From contig CAKUAV010000135.1 in the NCBI GenBank assembly GCA_934636425.1, forward strand, positions 1 through 8,482: DNA of 8,482 nucleotides. The letters run 5' to 3'. Shown here piece by piece: positions 1 to 5,946 of the stretch. Below the pieces are notes generated by a model that saw only the letters and a program-made list of their open reading frames with translations, was not told the origin of the DNA and ran no database searches. The DNA comes from an uncultured Clostridia bacterium (GTDB taxonomy: Bacteria; Bacillota; Clostridia; Christensenellales; Aristaeellaceae). The position numbers and the translations under genes were made by a program. Position 1 is the stretch's first letter. Each line of letters begins with the position of its first letter.

Positions 1-86
1 CCGTCACCTGCCCGTCCGGCGCGATGGATCTGAACGGCTTCAGCACCAAGCAGATCATGGCGGAGGTGGATGCGATATGCCGATGA
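1..86 (+). CDS. hdrA: HdrA-like heterodisulfide reductase subunit A, C-terminal end (5' partial)
   Basis: Only the last 27 codons are visible; the reading frame starts at base 3 and ends at the TGA at 84-86. The peptide carries a 'VTCPSGAMDLNGF' segment and then 'QIMAEVDAICR', which matches the usual C-terminus of HdrA: the last Cys-Pro of a [4Fe-4S] ferredoxin motif, a GA(M/I) turn, and a final helix beginning QIMA. HdrA is the FAD/iron-sulfur subunit that performs flavin-based electron bifurcation in Hdr-type complexes. The identification is strengthened by the MvhD-like gene that follows, since MvhD is the electron donor to HdrA in known complexes. The two genes overlap by 10 nt. The upstream domains are outside the window, so the presence of the bifurcating FAD domain, and of any hdrB or hdrC, cannot be judged. 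Confidence 0.72.
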   Translation, partial: VTCPSGAMDLNGFSTKQIMAEVDAICR

Positions 87-523
87 ACACTGAATGGAAA
101 CCCAAAATCGTCGCGTTTTGCTGCAACTGGTGCAGCTACGCCGGCGCCGATCTTGCGGGCAGCAGCCGCCTGGCCTATCCGGCGGACGTGAAAATCGTGC
201 GCGTGCCCTGCTCCTGCCGCGTCAATCCGCTCTTCATACTGCGCGCCTTTGAGCGCGGCGCGGACGGCGTGATACTGTGCGGCTGCCATCCGGGCGACTG
301 CCACTACACCAGCGGCAACTACTACGCCCGCCGCCGCATGACAATGCTCTTCAGCATGCTGGACTACATGGGCATCGACAAGGGCCGCACCCGCGTCGAG
401 TGGGTGTCCGCCGCCGAGGGCCCGAAGTTCGCCGCGACGATGAACGATTTTGTCAAGACAATCACCGAACTGGGTGAGAATGTGAAGCTGGGGGATCTGA
501 GATGCAAAGAATCGCTGAAATGA
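77..523 (+). CDS. mvhD: MvhD/FlxD-like [2Fe-2S] electron-transfer subunit
   Basis: This 148-residue protein matches the MvhD (methyl-viologen-reducing hydrogenase delta subunit) family in length and motifs. It has 'CCNWCSYAGADLAG' near residues 15-28, 'VPCSC' at 43-47, 'GADGVILCGCHPGDCHY' at 61-77 and a late 'EWVSAAEGPKF' segment. Cysteines at 15/16, 19, 45, 68, 70 and 75 are candidate [2Fe-2S] ligands and conserved thiols. In the family, MvhD relays electrons from a hydrogenase, formate dehydrogenase or NAD(P)H module into HdrA; here the donor is probably the FlxA-like protein three genes on. The start at 77 is chosen because GGAGG (62-66) lies 10 nt upstream. A second ATG at 83, which forms an ATGA overlap with the hdrA stop, is possible. 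Position 47 is Cys where, as I recall the family, Gly is usual ('MCSGRV'), so this Cys may be lineage-specific. Confidence 0.92.
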   Translation: MPMNTEWKPKIVAFCCNWCSYAGADLAGSSRLAYPADVKIVRVPCSCRVNPLFILRAFERGADGVILCGCHPGDCHYTSGNYYARRRMTMLFSMLDYMGIDKGRTRVEWVSAAEGPKFAATMNDFVKTITELGENVKLGDLRCKESLK

Positions 524-1431
524 TGACTGCCAGAGCGGCGGCTCTGCTCGCTGACGGAACCGTTCAGCGTGTTCTGGGCTGGGAGAAGGGCGACTTTGAC
601 TACGACCTGACGCCCGCCTTCTTCGAGACCGCCGACGAACTGAAAAACCTGGTTTATGGCGACTATTCCGGCGCGAACCTGAGCAAATACCTCATAAAGG
701 CCGGCAAAAAAGAGGGCAGGACGCTCGTCTTCCTCAAGCCCTGCGACACGCTGAGCATGAACCAGCTCATCGCCGAGCACCGCGTGGATCGCGAAAAGGT
801 CTATGTGATCGGCGTGGGCTGCAAGGGCATGCTGGATCACGAAAAGGTCGAAGCGGCCGAGGCGAAGGGCGAGAAGAAGGAGCGCCTCGAGCTGATGCTG
901 GGCAAGTGTCAGGACTGCAAGGGCAAGACATTCGCCGTCTCCGACGAGGTGATCGACGACGAGGAATCCCGCATTGAATTCGGCGGCAACCGCTTCGGCA
1001 AGGTGGCCGAGCTGGAGGCCATGACGCCCGAGGAGCGCTTCGCATTCTGGCAGAGCCAGCTGAGCAAGTGCATTCGCTGCAACGCCTGCCGCAATGTCTG
1101 CCCCGCCTGCTCCTGCAACAAGTGCGTGTTCGACAACGCCGCCTCCGGCGTGTCCGCCAAGGTCAACGCCAACGAGTTTGAGGAGAGAATGTTCCACATC
1201 ATCCGCGCCTTCCATGTGGCCGGACGCTGCACGGACTGCGGCGAGTGCAGCCGCGTCTGTCCTCAGAATATCCCGCTGCACCTGCTCAACCGCAAGTTCA
1301 TCAAGGATATCGACGAGATCTACGGCGACTATCAGGCCGGTGCGTCGGTCAACGAGCGCCATCCGCTGATCAACTACACCAAGACCGACGCGGAACCCTC
1401 CATTGTCTATGAGAGAGGAGGCAGAGAGTGA
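502..1431 (+). CDS. 4Fe-4S dicluster protein of an Hdr/Flx-type complex (FlxB/FlxC-like)
   Basis: This is a 309-residue soluble iron-sulfur protein. The N-terminal half has a 'FLKPCDTLSMNQLI' segment (Cys81), 'VIGVGCKGM' (Cys107) and a CxxC pair (Cys136/139), resembling the FrhB/AsrA-type redox domain found in subunits of hydrogenases and Flx complexes. The C-terminal half has two ferredoxin-type clusters: Cys190-x2-193-x2-196-x3-200 and Cys243-x2-246-x2-249-x3-253. Extra cysteines at 203, 205 and 208 could bind a further cluster. It overlaps mvhD by 22 nt and has a G-rich RBS (490-495) 6 nt before the ATG. An alternative start at 520 makes an ATGA overlap with the mvhD stop but lacks a clear RBS. 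The likely role is electron transfer between the NAD(P)H flavoprotein and MvhD/HdrA. Which of FlxB or FlxC it corresponds to cannot be settled without alignment. Confidence 0.8.
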   Translation: MQRIAEMMTARAAALLADGTVQRVLGWEKGDFDYDLTPAFFETADELKNLVYGDYSGANLSKYLIKAGKKEGRTLVFLKPCDTLSMNQLIAEHRVDREKVYVIGVGCKGMLDHEKVEAAEAKGEKKERLELMLGKCQDCKGKTFAVSDEVIDDEESRIEFGGNRFGKVAELEAMTPEERFAFWQSQLSKCIRCNACRNVCPACSCNKCVFDNAASGVSAKVNANEFEERMFHIIRAFHVAGRCTDCGECSRVCPQNIPLHLLNRKFIKDIDEIYGDYQAGASVNERHPLINYTKTDAEPSIVYERGGRE

Positions 1432-2459
1432 TGCTGAAGCTTAACATGAGCAAAATCGAGGAACTGTACAAGGCCCTCGCCGCGCATCAGTCCCTGTATC
1501 TGCCCATTGAGAAGAACGACAAGGTCGATTACTGGCGCTGGGCGGAGGGCGAGGACGTTCGCCTGACCGTTCAGAACACCAACAAATCGCCCAAGAATCT
1601 GTTCTTCCCGCAGCTCGAGAACATGGTGGCCTTCAATGTCGAGGGCAAGTCCATTGAGATCATCGAGCAGGAGCTGTCGAAGGAAAAGTTCGTGCTGATG
1701 GGCGTTCGCGCCTGCGACGCCCGCGCGTTCGATGTGCTGGACCGCGTGTTTCTGGCCGAGCCGGTCGATTCGTTCTATGCCGCTCGCCGCGAAAACGGCA
1801 CGATCGTGACGCTGGCCTGCTCCGCGCCGGCAAAGAGCTGCTTCTGCTCCGTGTTCGGCATCGACGCGGCCAATCCCGCCGACGGCGACGTGACCACGTG
1901 GATCGTGAACGACGAAATGTACTGGCTGCCCCGCACCGAGAAGGGCGAGAAGCTGACCGAGAGCGTGAAGGATCTCTTCGCCGAGACCGACGACAAGGCC
2001 GTCAAAGCCGAGCAGGATCGCGTGAAGAAGGAGATCGAGGCGCTGCCCTTCTCCGGACTGTCTCTTGAAGGCTTCGACGGCGAGCACATGAAGGAAATCT
2101 TCGCGCGTCCCGAATGGGAGAGCCTGAGCGAGGCCTGCCTGGGCTGCGGCACCTGCACGTTCACCTGTCCGACCTGCCAGTGCTATGACATACGCGATTA
2201 TGACACCGGCCACGGCGTGCAGCGCTATCGCTGCTGGGACAGCTGCATGTATTCCGACTTCACCATGATGGCCGCGGCGACCAACCGCCCGACTCAGATG
2301 CAGCGTTTCCGCCAGCGGTTCATGCACAAGCTGGTTTACTACCCGATGAACAACGACGGCCTGTATTCCTGCGTGGGCTGCGGCCGCTGCGTGCAGAAAT
2401 GCCCCATTCACATGAACATTGTGAAGGTCATGAAGACGCTTGGAGGGCAGAAGAAATGA
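1431..2459 (+). CDS. 4Fe-4S dicluster protein, AsrA/sulfhydrogenase-beta-like (FlxB/FlxC-like)
   Basis: This 342-residue protein has two C-terminal [4Fe-4S] motifs: Cys236-x2-239-x2-242-x3-246 ('CLGCGTCTFTCP') and Cys314-x2-317-x2-320-x3-324 ('CVGCGRCVQKCP'). Cysteines at 249, 251, 268 and 272 lie between them. The N-terminal half has 'GVRACDARAFDVLDRVF' (Cys95) and 'LACSAPAKSCFCSVFG' (Cys130, 137, 139), typical of the anaerobic sulfite reductase A and sulfhydrogenase beta family. In that family the partner is an FAD/NAD(P)H protein of the AsrB/HydG type, and exactly such a gene follows, overlapping by 4 nt (ATGA). The ATG at 1431 shares its A with the preceding stop, and AGGAGG (1416-1421) lies 9 nt upstream; a GTG at 1428 is equally readable. 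The role inferred is to pass electrons from the flavoprotein towards the HdrA side. Confidence 0.82.
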   Translation: MLKLNMSKIEELYKALAAHQSLYLPIEKNDKVDYWRWAEGEDVRLTVQNTNKSPKNLFFPQLENMVAFNVEGKSIEIIEQELSKEKFVLMGVRACDARAFDVLDRVFLAEPVDSFYAARRENGTIVTLACSAPAKSCFCSVFGIDAANPADGDVTTWIVNDEMYWLPRTEKGEKLTESVKDLFAETDDKAVKAEQDRVKKEIEALPFSGLSLEGFDGEHMKEIFARPEWESLSEACLGCGTCTFTCPTCQCYDIRDYDTGHGVQRYRCWDSCMYSDFTMMAAATNRPTQMQRFRQRFMHKLVYYPMNNDGLYSCVGCGRCVQKCPIHMNIVKVMKTLGGQKK

Positions 2460-3283
2460 TACATGAAGCGCAAATTCCGAAGCTCGGCGTGGTGACCGAC
2501 ATTCGCGTCGACACCCCCGACATCAAGACCTTCCGCGTCGAGGCGATCGGCGGCGGCCGCGCGGTCGAGCATTATCTGCCCGGCCAGTGCGCCATGCTGT
2601 CCATCCCCGGCGTGGGTGAGGCCATGTTCTCGATCACGTCGTCCCCGACGCTGACCGAGTATCAGGAGTTTTCCATCAAAAAGTGCGGCTGTTTGACCGG
2701 CTGGCTTCATCAGATGGAGCCCGGCCAGCAGATCACCATCCGCGGCCCCTACGGCAACGGCTTCCCGGTCAAGACCGATCTGAAGGGCAAGAACCTGCTC
2801 TTCATCGCCGGCGGCGTCGGATTGGCCCCGCTGCATTCCGTCATCAACTACGTTCTGGACAACCGCGCCGATTTCGGCACAGTGGACGTGCTCTACGGCT
2901 CCCGCTCGGCCGACGATCTGCTCGACCTTGACGAGATTCAGAACTCCTGGATGAAGAAGGACATCAACGTCCATCTGACCATCGACCGGCCGCAGGACGG
3001 CTGGGACGGCCATGTGGGCTTTGTGCCGAACTATGTCACCGAGCTGGGCTTTGACCCGGACAAGAACGTGCTGGTCTGCGGCCCGCCCATCATGATCAAG
3101 TTCACGCTTCAGGCGCTCACCGGACTGGGCTTCAAGAAGGAGCAGGTCTTTACCACGATGGAGCTGCGCATGAAGTGCGGCGTGGGCAAGTGCGGCCGCT
3201 GCAACATCGGTTCGAAGTACGTCTGCAAGGACGGCCCGGTTTTCCGGTTCGACAAGCTGGACGAGCTGACCGGCGAGTATTGA
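2456..3283 (+). CDS. FAD/NAD(P)H-binding electron-transfer subunit (FlxA/AsrB/PyrK-like)
   Basis: This 275-residue protein is of the ferredoxin-NADP reductase fold. The FAD domain has 'LPGQCAMLSIPG' (41-52), the flavin-binding stretch 'AMFSITSSP' (56-64) and 'GPYGNGFP' (97-104). The NAD(P) domain starts at 'FIAGGVGLAPL' (116-126), followed by 'YGSRSADDLL' and 'VLVCGPPIM' (205-213). The C-terminus carries a PyrK-like [2Fe-2S] site: Cys241-x4-246-x2-249-x7-257, then 'KDGPVF'. It is the probable NAD(P)H entry point of the complex, as FlxA is in FlxABCD-HdrABC of sulfate reducers and AsrB is in sulfite reductase. The ATG at 2456 overlaps the previous stop (ATGA), with GGAGGG (2442-2447) 8 nt upstream. 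An upstream in-frame ATG at 2399 would read through the previous gene's last cluster and lacks support. NADH versus NADPH preference cannot be read reliably. Confidence 0.88.
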   Translation: MIHEAQIPKLGVVTDIRVDTPDIKTFRVEAIGGGRAVEHYLPGQCAMLSIPGVGEAMFSITSSPTLTEYQEFSIKKCGCLTGWLHQMEPGQQITIRGPYGNGFPVKTDLKGKNLLFIAGGVGLAPLHSVINYVLDNRADFGTVDVLYGSRSADDLLDLDEIQNSWMKKDINVHLTIDRPQDGWDGHVGFVPNYVTELGFDPDKNVLVCGPPIMIKFTLQALTGLGFKKEQVFTTMELRMKCGVGKCGRCNIGSKYVCKDGPVFRFDKLDELTGEY

Positions 3284-3299
3284 TGGAGGAGAAAACAAC

Positions 3300-3974
3300 A
3301 TGGCAGATATGGTCAATGTTTTCCTGTTTGGTAAGAAATACGAGGTGCCTTCTGATCTGACGATCATGGAGGCCATGGAATACGCCGGCTATCAGCTGGT
3401 GCGCGGCTGCGGCTGCCGCAACGGCTTCTGCGGCGCGTGCGCGACGGTCTACCGCATCAAGGGCGACCGCGAGCTGAAGGCCTGCCTGGCCTGCTCCACC
3501 AAGGTAGAAGACAATATGTACGTGGCGACGCTGCCCTTCTTCCCGCTCATCAAGGAGCCCTTCGACATCGAGAAGGTCAAGCCCGAGCAGAAGATCATGA
3601 TGCAGCTCTATCCCGAAATCTATTCCTGCGTGGGCTGCAACGCCTGCACCAAGTCCTGTTCTCAGGGCCTCAATGTCATGCAGTACATCGCCTATGCGCA
3701 GCGCGGCGATTTCAAGAAGTGCGCCGAGCTGAGCTTTGACTGCGTGATGTGCGGCATCTGTTCCTCCCGCTGCCCGGCCGGCATCTCCCATCCGCAGGTG
3801 GCCATGCTGGCGCGCCGCCTGAACGGCAAGTACATCGCGCCCGAGGCCAAGCATCTGACCGAGCGCGTGAAGGAGATCCAGGACGGCCTGTGCACTCAGG
3901 CGATCGAAGCCATCATGGACAAGTCCGTCGACGAGCTGAAGGAACTCTACAACAACCGCGATATCGAGAAGTAA
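3300..3974 (+). CDS. Succinate dehydrogenase/fumarate reductase-type iron-sulfur subunit (SdhB/TfrB-like)
   Basis: This is a 224-residue protein with a plant-type [2Fe-2S] domain followed by a di-cluster ferredoxin domain. The first has Cys39-x4-44-x2-47 and then Cys62 or Cys65 ('GCGCRNGFCGAC'). The second has Cys110-x2-113-x2-116-x3-120 and Cys148-x2-151-x2-154-x3-158. The order matches SdhB/FrdB and the N-terminal part of methanogen TfrB. All eight C-terminal cysteines sit in [4Fe-4S]-type spacing, whereas canonical SdhB uses one [4Fe-4S] and one [3Fe-4S]. The long HdrD-type CCG region of archaeal TfrB is absent. GGAGGAG (3285-3291) lies 8 nt before the ATG. The gene starts 16 nt after the flavoprotein and 14 nt before its FAD partner, so it is co-transcribed. 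It probably links the Hdr/Flx electron pool to the FAD subunit. Confidence 0.85.
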   Translation: MADMVNVFLFGKKYEVPSDLTIMEAMEYAGYQLVRGCGCRNGFCGACATVYRIKGDRELKACLACSTKVEDNMYVATLPFFPLIKEPFDIEKVKPEQKIMMQLYPEIYSCVGCNACTKSCSQGLNVMQYIAYAQRGDFKKCAELSFDCVMCGICSSRCPAGISHPQVAMLARRLNGKYIAPEAKHLTERVKEIQDGLCTQAIEAIMDKSVDELKELYNNRDIEK

Positions 3975-3988
3975 GGAGGGGCAAAGCC

Positions 3989-5602
3989 ATGATTTTCACT
4001 CAGGAAATGCTTGAGTCCATGAAGAAGGTCGAGGCTGCGCGCGAGGCCAACATCGCCTACGAGCCCCGTCGCATGACCGCCGATGAAAAGGACGCCCTGC
4101 TGGAAAAGTATCATCCCGATTACAGCAAAAAGGGCTTCGGCACGATCGACGTCGGCCCCAACAAGGGCGAAAAGGCTCCGCTCGAGCTGCTGGATATGCT
4201 CGAGGCCAACAGCCGCGTTTACGGCAAGGACATTGATCTCACCCATCCCGATTATGATACCGACGTGCTGATCATCGGCGGCGGCGGCGCGGGCGCTTCC
4301 GCGGCCATCGAGGCCGACAAGGCCGGCGCGAAGGCCATGATCGTGACCAAGCTGCGCATCGGCGACGCCAACACAATGATGGCCGAGGGCGGCATTCAGG
4401 CGGCCGACAAGCCCAACGATTCGCCCGCCCAGCACTATCTGGACGTCATGGGCGGCGGCCACTACTGCAATGTGCCCGAGCTGGTTCGCAAGCTGGTCAT
4501 GGACGCGCCCGAAGCCATTAAGTGGCTCAACGAGCTGGGCGTGGAGTTCGACAAGGCCGAGGACGGCACAATGATCACCACCCACGGCGGCGGAACCAGC
4601 CGCAAGCGCATGCACGCCGCTGCCGACTACTCCGGCGCGGAGATCATGCGCACGCTGCGCGACGAAGTCATCAACCGCAGCATCCCTGTGGTTGACTTCA
4701 CCGCCGCGATCGAAATCATCAAGGACGAGAACGGCCACGCGGCCGGCGCGGTTCTGATGAACATGGAGACAAAGGAAATCCTGATCGCGCGCGCCAAGAC
4801 CGTCATCATCGCCACCGGCGGCGCGGGCCGCATGCACTATCAGGGCTTCCCGACCTCGAACCACTACGGCGCGACGGCCGACGGTCTGGTGCTGGGCTAC
4901 CGTGCGGGCGCGAAGCTGCTGTATCAGGACACGCTTCAGTATCATCCCACCGGCGTGGCCTTCCCGGCGCAGATCTACGGCGCGCTGGTCACGGAGAAGG
5001 TGCGCTCCATGGGCGCGAAGCTGGTCAACAGCGAGGGCGAGGTCTATGTGCATCCGCTGGAGACCCGCGACGTGAACGCCGCCGCGCTGATCCGCGAGTG
5101 CTCCGATCACGGCAAGGGCGTGAACATCCCCGGCGGCGGAAAGGCCGTCTGGCTGGACACCCCCATGATCGACATGATCCACGGCAAGGGCACGCTGGAG
5201 AAGCGCCTGCCGGCCATGCTGCGCATGTATTTGAAGTTCGGCATCGATATGCGCGAGACGCCCATACTGGTCTATCCGACGCTGCACTATCAGAACGGCG
5301 GCTTGCAGATCAACGACAAGTGCGAAACCGCCGTTGAGAATCTGTACGCTGCGGGCGAGGTTTCCGGTGGCGTGCACGGCCGCAACCGCCTGATGGGCAA
5401 CAGCCTGCTGGACGTCATCGTCTTTGGCCGCAACGCCGGTCAGCAGGCGGCCGCCAAGGCCAAGACCGTCGAGTCCGTGGGCAAGCTGACCCTTGAGCAC
5501 GTCGACGCGTTCGAGAAGGAGCTCGCCGACGCGGGCGTGCATTCCGACAAGGTGTCGCCCAAGCTGCTGCCCAACTACGCGCGCGGCCGCGAGAGCATCT
5601 GA
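3989..5602 (+). CDS. Fumarate reductase-type FAD subunit (FrdA/TfrA-like), non-covalent FAD predicted
   Basis: This is a 537-residue flavoprotein. The FAD-binding Rossmann motif 'VLIIGGGGAGASAA' is at 93-106 and 'IIATGGAGR' at 273-281. Residues corresponding to the E. coli FrdA active site are present: His319 (HPTG), Thr335-Glu336 ('VTEKVR'), Arg360 ('TRDVNAAAL', the proton-shuttle Arg), His433 ('HYQNGG') and Arg467 ('NRLMGNSLLD'). This supports reduction of fumarate or a similar dicarboxylate. At the covalent-FAD His position ('SHTVAAEGG' in FrdA) the protein has Asn128 ('ANTMMAEGG'), so FAD is expected to be non-covalent. About 90 residues precede the Rossmann fold, including 'HPDY' and 'VGPNKGE'. 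The protein stops about 60 residues after the active-site Arg, without the usual C-terminal flavoprotein domain. The ATG at 3989 has AAGGAGGGG (3973-3981) upstream. The same frame is open back to 3749, but that part overlaps the previous gene. L-aspartate oxidase is a less likely alternative. Confidence 0.86.
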   Translation: MIFTQEMLESMKKVEAAREANIAYEPRRMTADEKDALLEKYHPDYSKKGFGTIDVGPNKGEKAPLELLDMLEANSRVYGKDIDLTHPDYDTDVLIIGGGGAGASAAIEADKAGAKAMIVTKLRIGDANTMMAEGGIQAADKPNDSPAQHYLDVMGGGHYCNVPELVRKLVMDAPEAIKWLNELGVEFDKAEDGTMITTHGGGTSRKRMHAAADYSGAEIMRTLRDEVINRSIPVVDFTAAIEIIKDENGHAAGAVLMNMETKEILIARAKTVIIATGGAGRMHYQGFPTSNHYGATADGLVLGYRAGAKLLYQDTLQYHPTGVAFPAQIYGALVTEKVRSMGAKLVNSEGEVYVHPLETRDVNAAALIRECSDHGKGVNIPGGGKAVWLDTPMIDMIHGKGTLEKRLPAMLRMYLKFGIDMRETPILVYPTLHYQNGGLQINDKCETAVENLYAAGEVSGGVHGRNRLMGNSLLDVIVFGRNAGQQAAAKAKTVESVGKLTLEHVDAFEKELADAGVHSDKVSPKLLPNYARGRESI

Positions 5603-5615
5603 CAAACTGATCTGC

Positions 5616-5646
5616 CCGCGGCGAAGGGCTGGCCTTTTCGCCGCGG
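5616..5646 (+). terminator. GC-rich hairpin after the Hdr/Flx/fumarate reductase-like operon
   Basis: A perfect 10-bp inverted repeat (CCGCGGCGAA, 5616-5625, with TTCGCCGCGG, 5637-5646) encloses an 11-nt loop and begins 14 nt after the stop of the FAD subunit. It is the obvious candidate for the 3' end of the operon transcript. No U-run follows the right arm, so it may be an RNA-stabilising 3' hairpin or a non-canonical terminator rather than a classical intrinsic one. Confidence 0.45.
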
Positions 5647-5760
5647 CGCAGCGCGTTTCAAGCGGGCGATCGCGCGGTTATTGACAGGCGCGGAGTGTTT
5701 CGGCGCTTGCCGTGACAAAAGTTCCGACGCCGATGAAAATCCGCCCGGCGCGTTTTCCGT

Positions 5761-5790
5761 TTGACGCGCACGCTGAAAAAATTGTATTTT
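5761..5790 (+). promoter_or_regulatory. Candidate promoter for rex
   Basis: TTGACG (5761-5766) and TATTTT (5785-5790) are separated by 18 nt in an A/T-rich patch within otherwise GC-rich DNA. They lie about 155 nt before the rex start codon. This implies a long 5' leader that contains the two hairpins annotated below. Another TTGACA at 5681 has no acceptable -10 partner. The assignment is by motif only. Confidence 0.45.
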
Positions 5791-5846
5791 GCCGGCCGTC
5801 TCTGTGTCTGCAAAAGGCTGGAGCCGGCCGGCGCCGTTTGTTTCCG

Positions 5847-5862
5847 CCCCGCGCGTGCGGGG
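5847..5862 (+). repeat. Leader hairpin 1 upstream of rex
   Basis: A perfect 6-bp GC-only stem (CCCCGC, 5847-5852, with GCGGGG, 5857-5862) closes a GCGT tetraloop. It lies within the predicted rex 5' leader, 11 nt before the longer hairpin at 5874-5915. On its own it could be a chance product of GC-rich DNA. Confidence 0.4.
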
Positions 5863-5873
5863 GAGAGCGCGGC

Positions 5874-5915
5874 GCTCTTTCGTCAGGCCGGCGTGAACCG
5901 ATCTGACGAAAGGGC
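5874..5915 (+). promoter_or_regulatory. Long inverted repeat/hairpin just before the rex RBS
   Basis: A perfect 10-bp inverted repeat, CTTTCGTCAG (5877-5886) with CTGACGAAAG (5903-5912), extends outward by one G-T and two G-C pairs to about 13 bp. A further CGG/CCG pairing is possible inside the 16-nt loop. It ends about 15 nt before the purine-rich rex RBS (5931-5942). The right arm is not followed by a U-run, so it is not a standard terminator. It could be a leader RNA structure or a DNA operator for a dimeric regulator. It does not match the Rex-type TTGTTAA/TTAACAA pattern. Confidence 0.55.
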
Positions 5916-5946
5916 ATCGAGTCTGTTCGGAAGGGAAGTGAGAATC

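Noticed and set aside
2399..2455. Upstream extension of the NAD(P)H flavoprotein
   Set aside because: It overlaps the last [4Fe-4S] motif of the previous gene; the ATG at 2456 has a good RBS and an ATGA overlap.
3749..3988. Upstream extension of the FAD subunit reading frame
   Set aside because: It lies in another frame over the SdhB-like gene; the translation is Arg/Pro/Gly-rich, and the ATG at 3989 has a strong RBS at proper distance.
3947..5605. Very long open frame on the minus strand (552 codons) opposite the FAD subunit, with similar ones opposite the other genes (364-1362, 1407-2411, 2408-3376, 3150-3854)
   Set aside because: They mirror high-GC coding sequence on the + strand, have low-complexity Ala/Leu/His/Arg-rich translations, and no recognisable domain.
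5681..5710. TTGACA at 5681 as a rex promoter
   Set aside because: No -10-like hexamer occurs 16-18 nt downstream; the region is GC-rich there.
5823..5832. GCCGGCCGGC perfect 10-nt palindrome in the rex leader
   Set aside because: A short GC-only palindrome is expected by chance in this composition and has no loop to form a stable hairpin.
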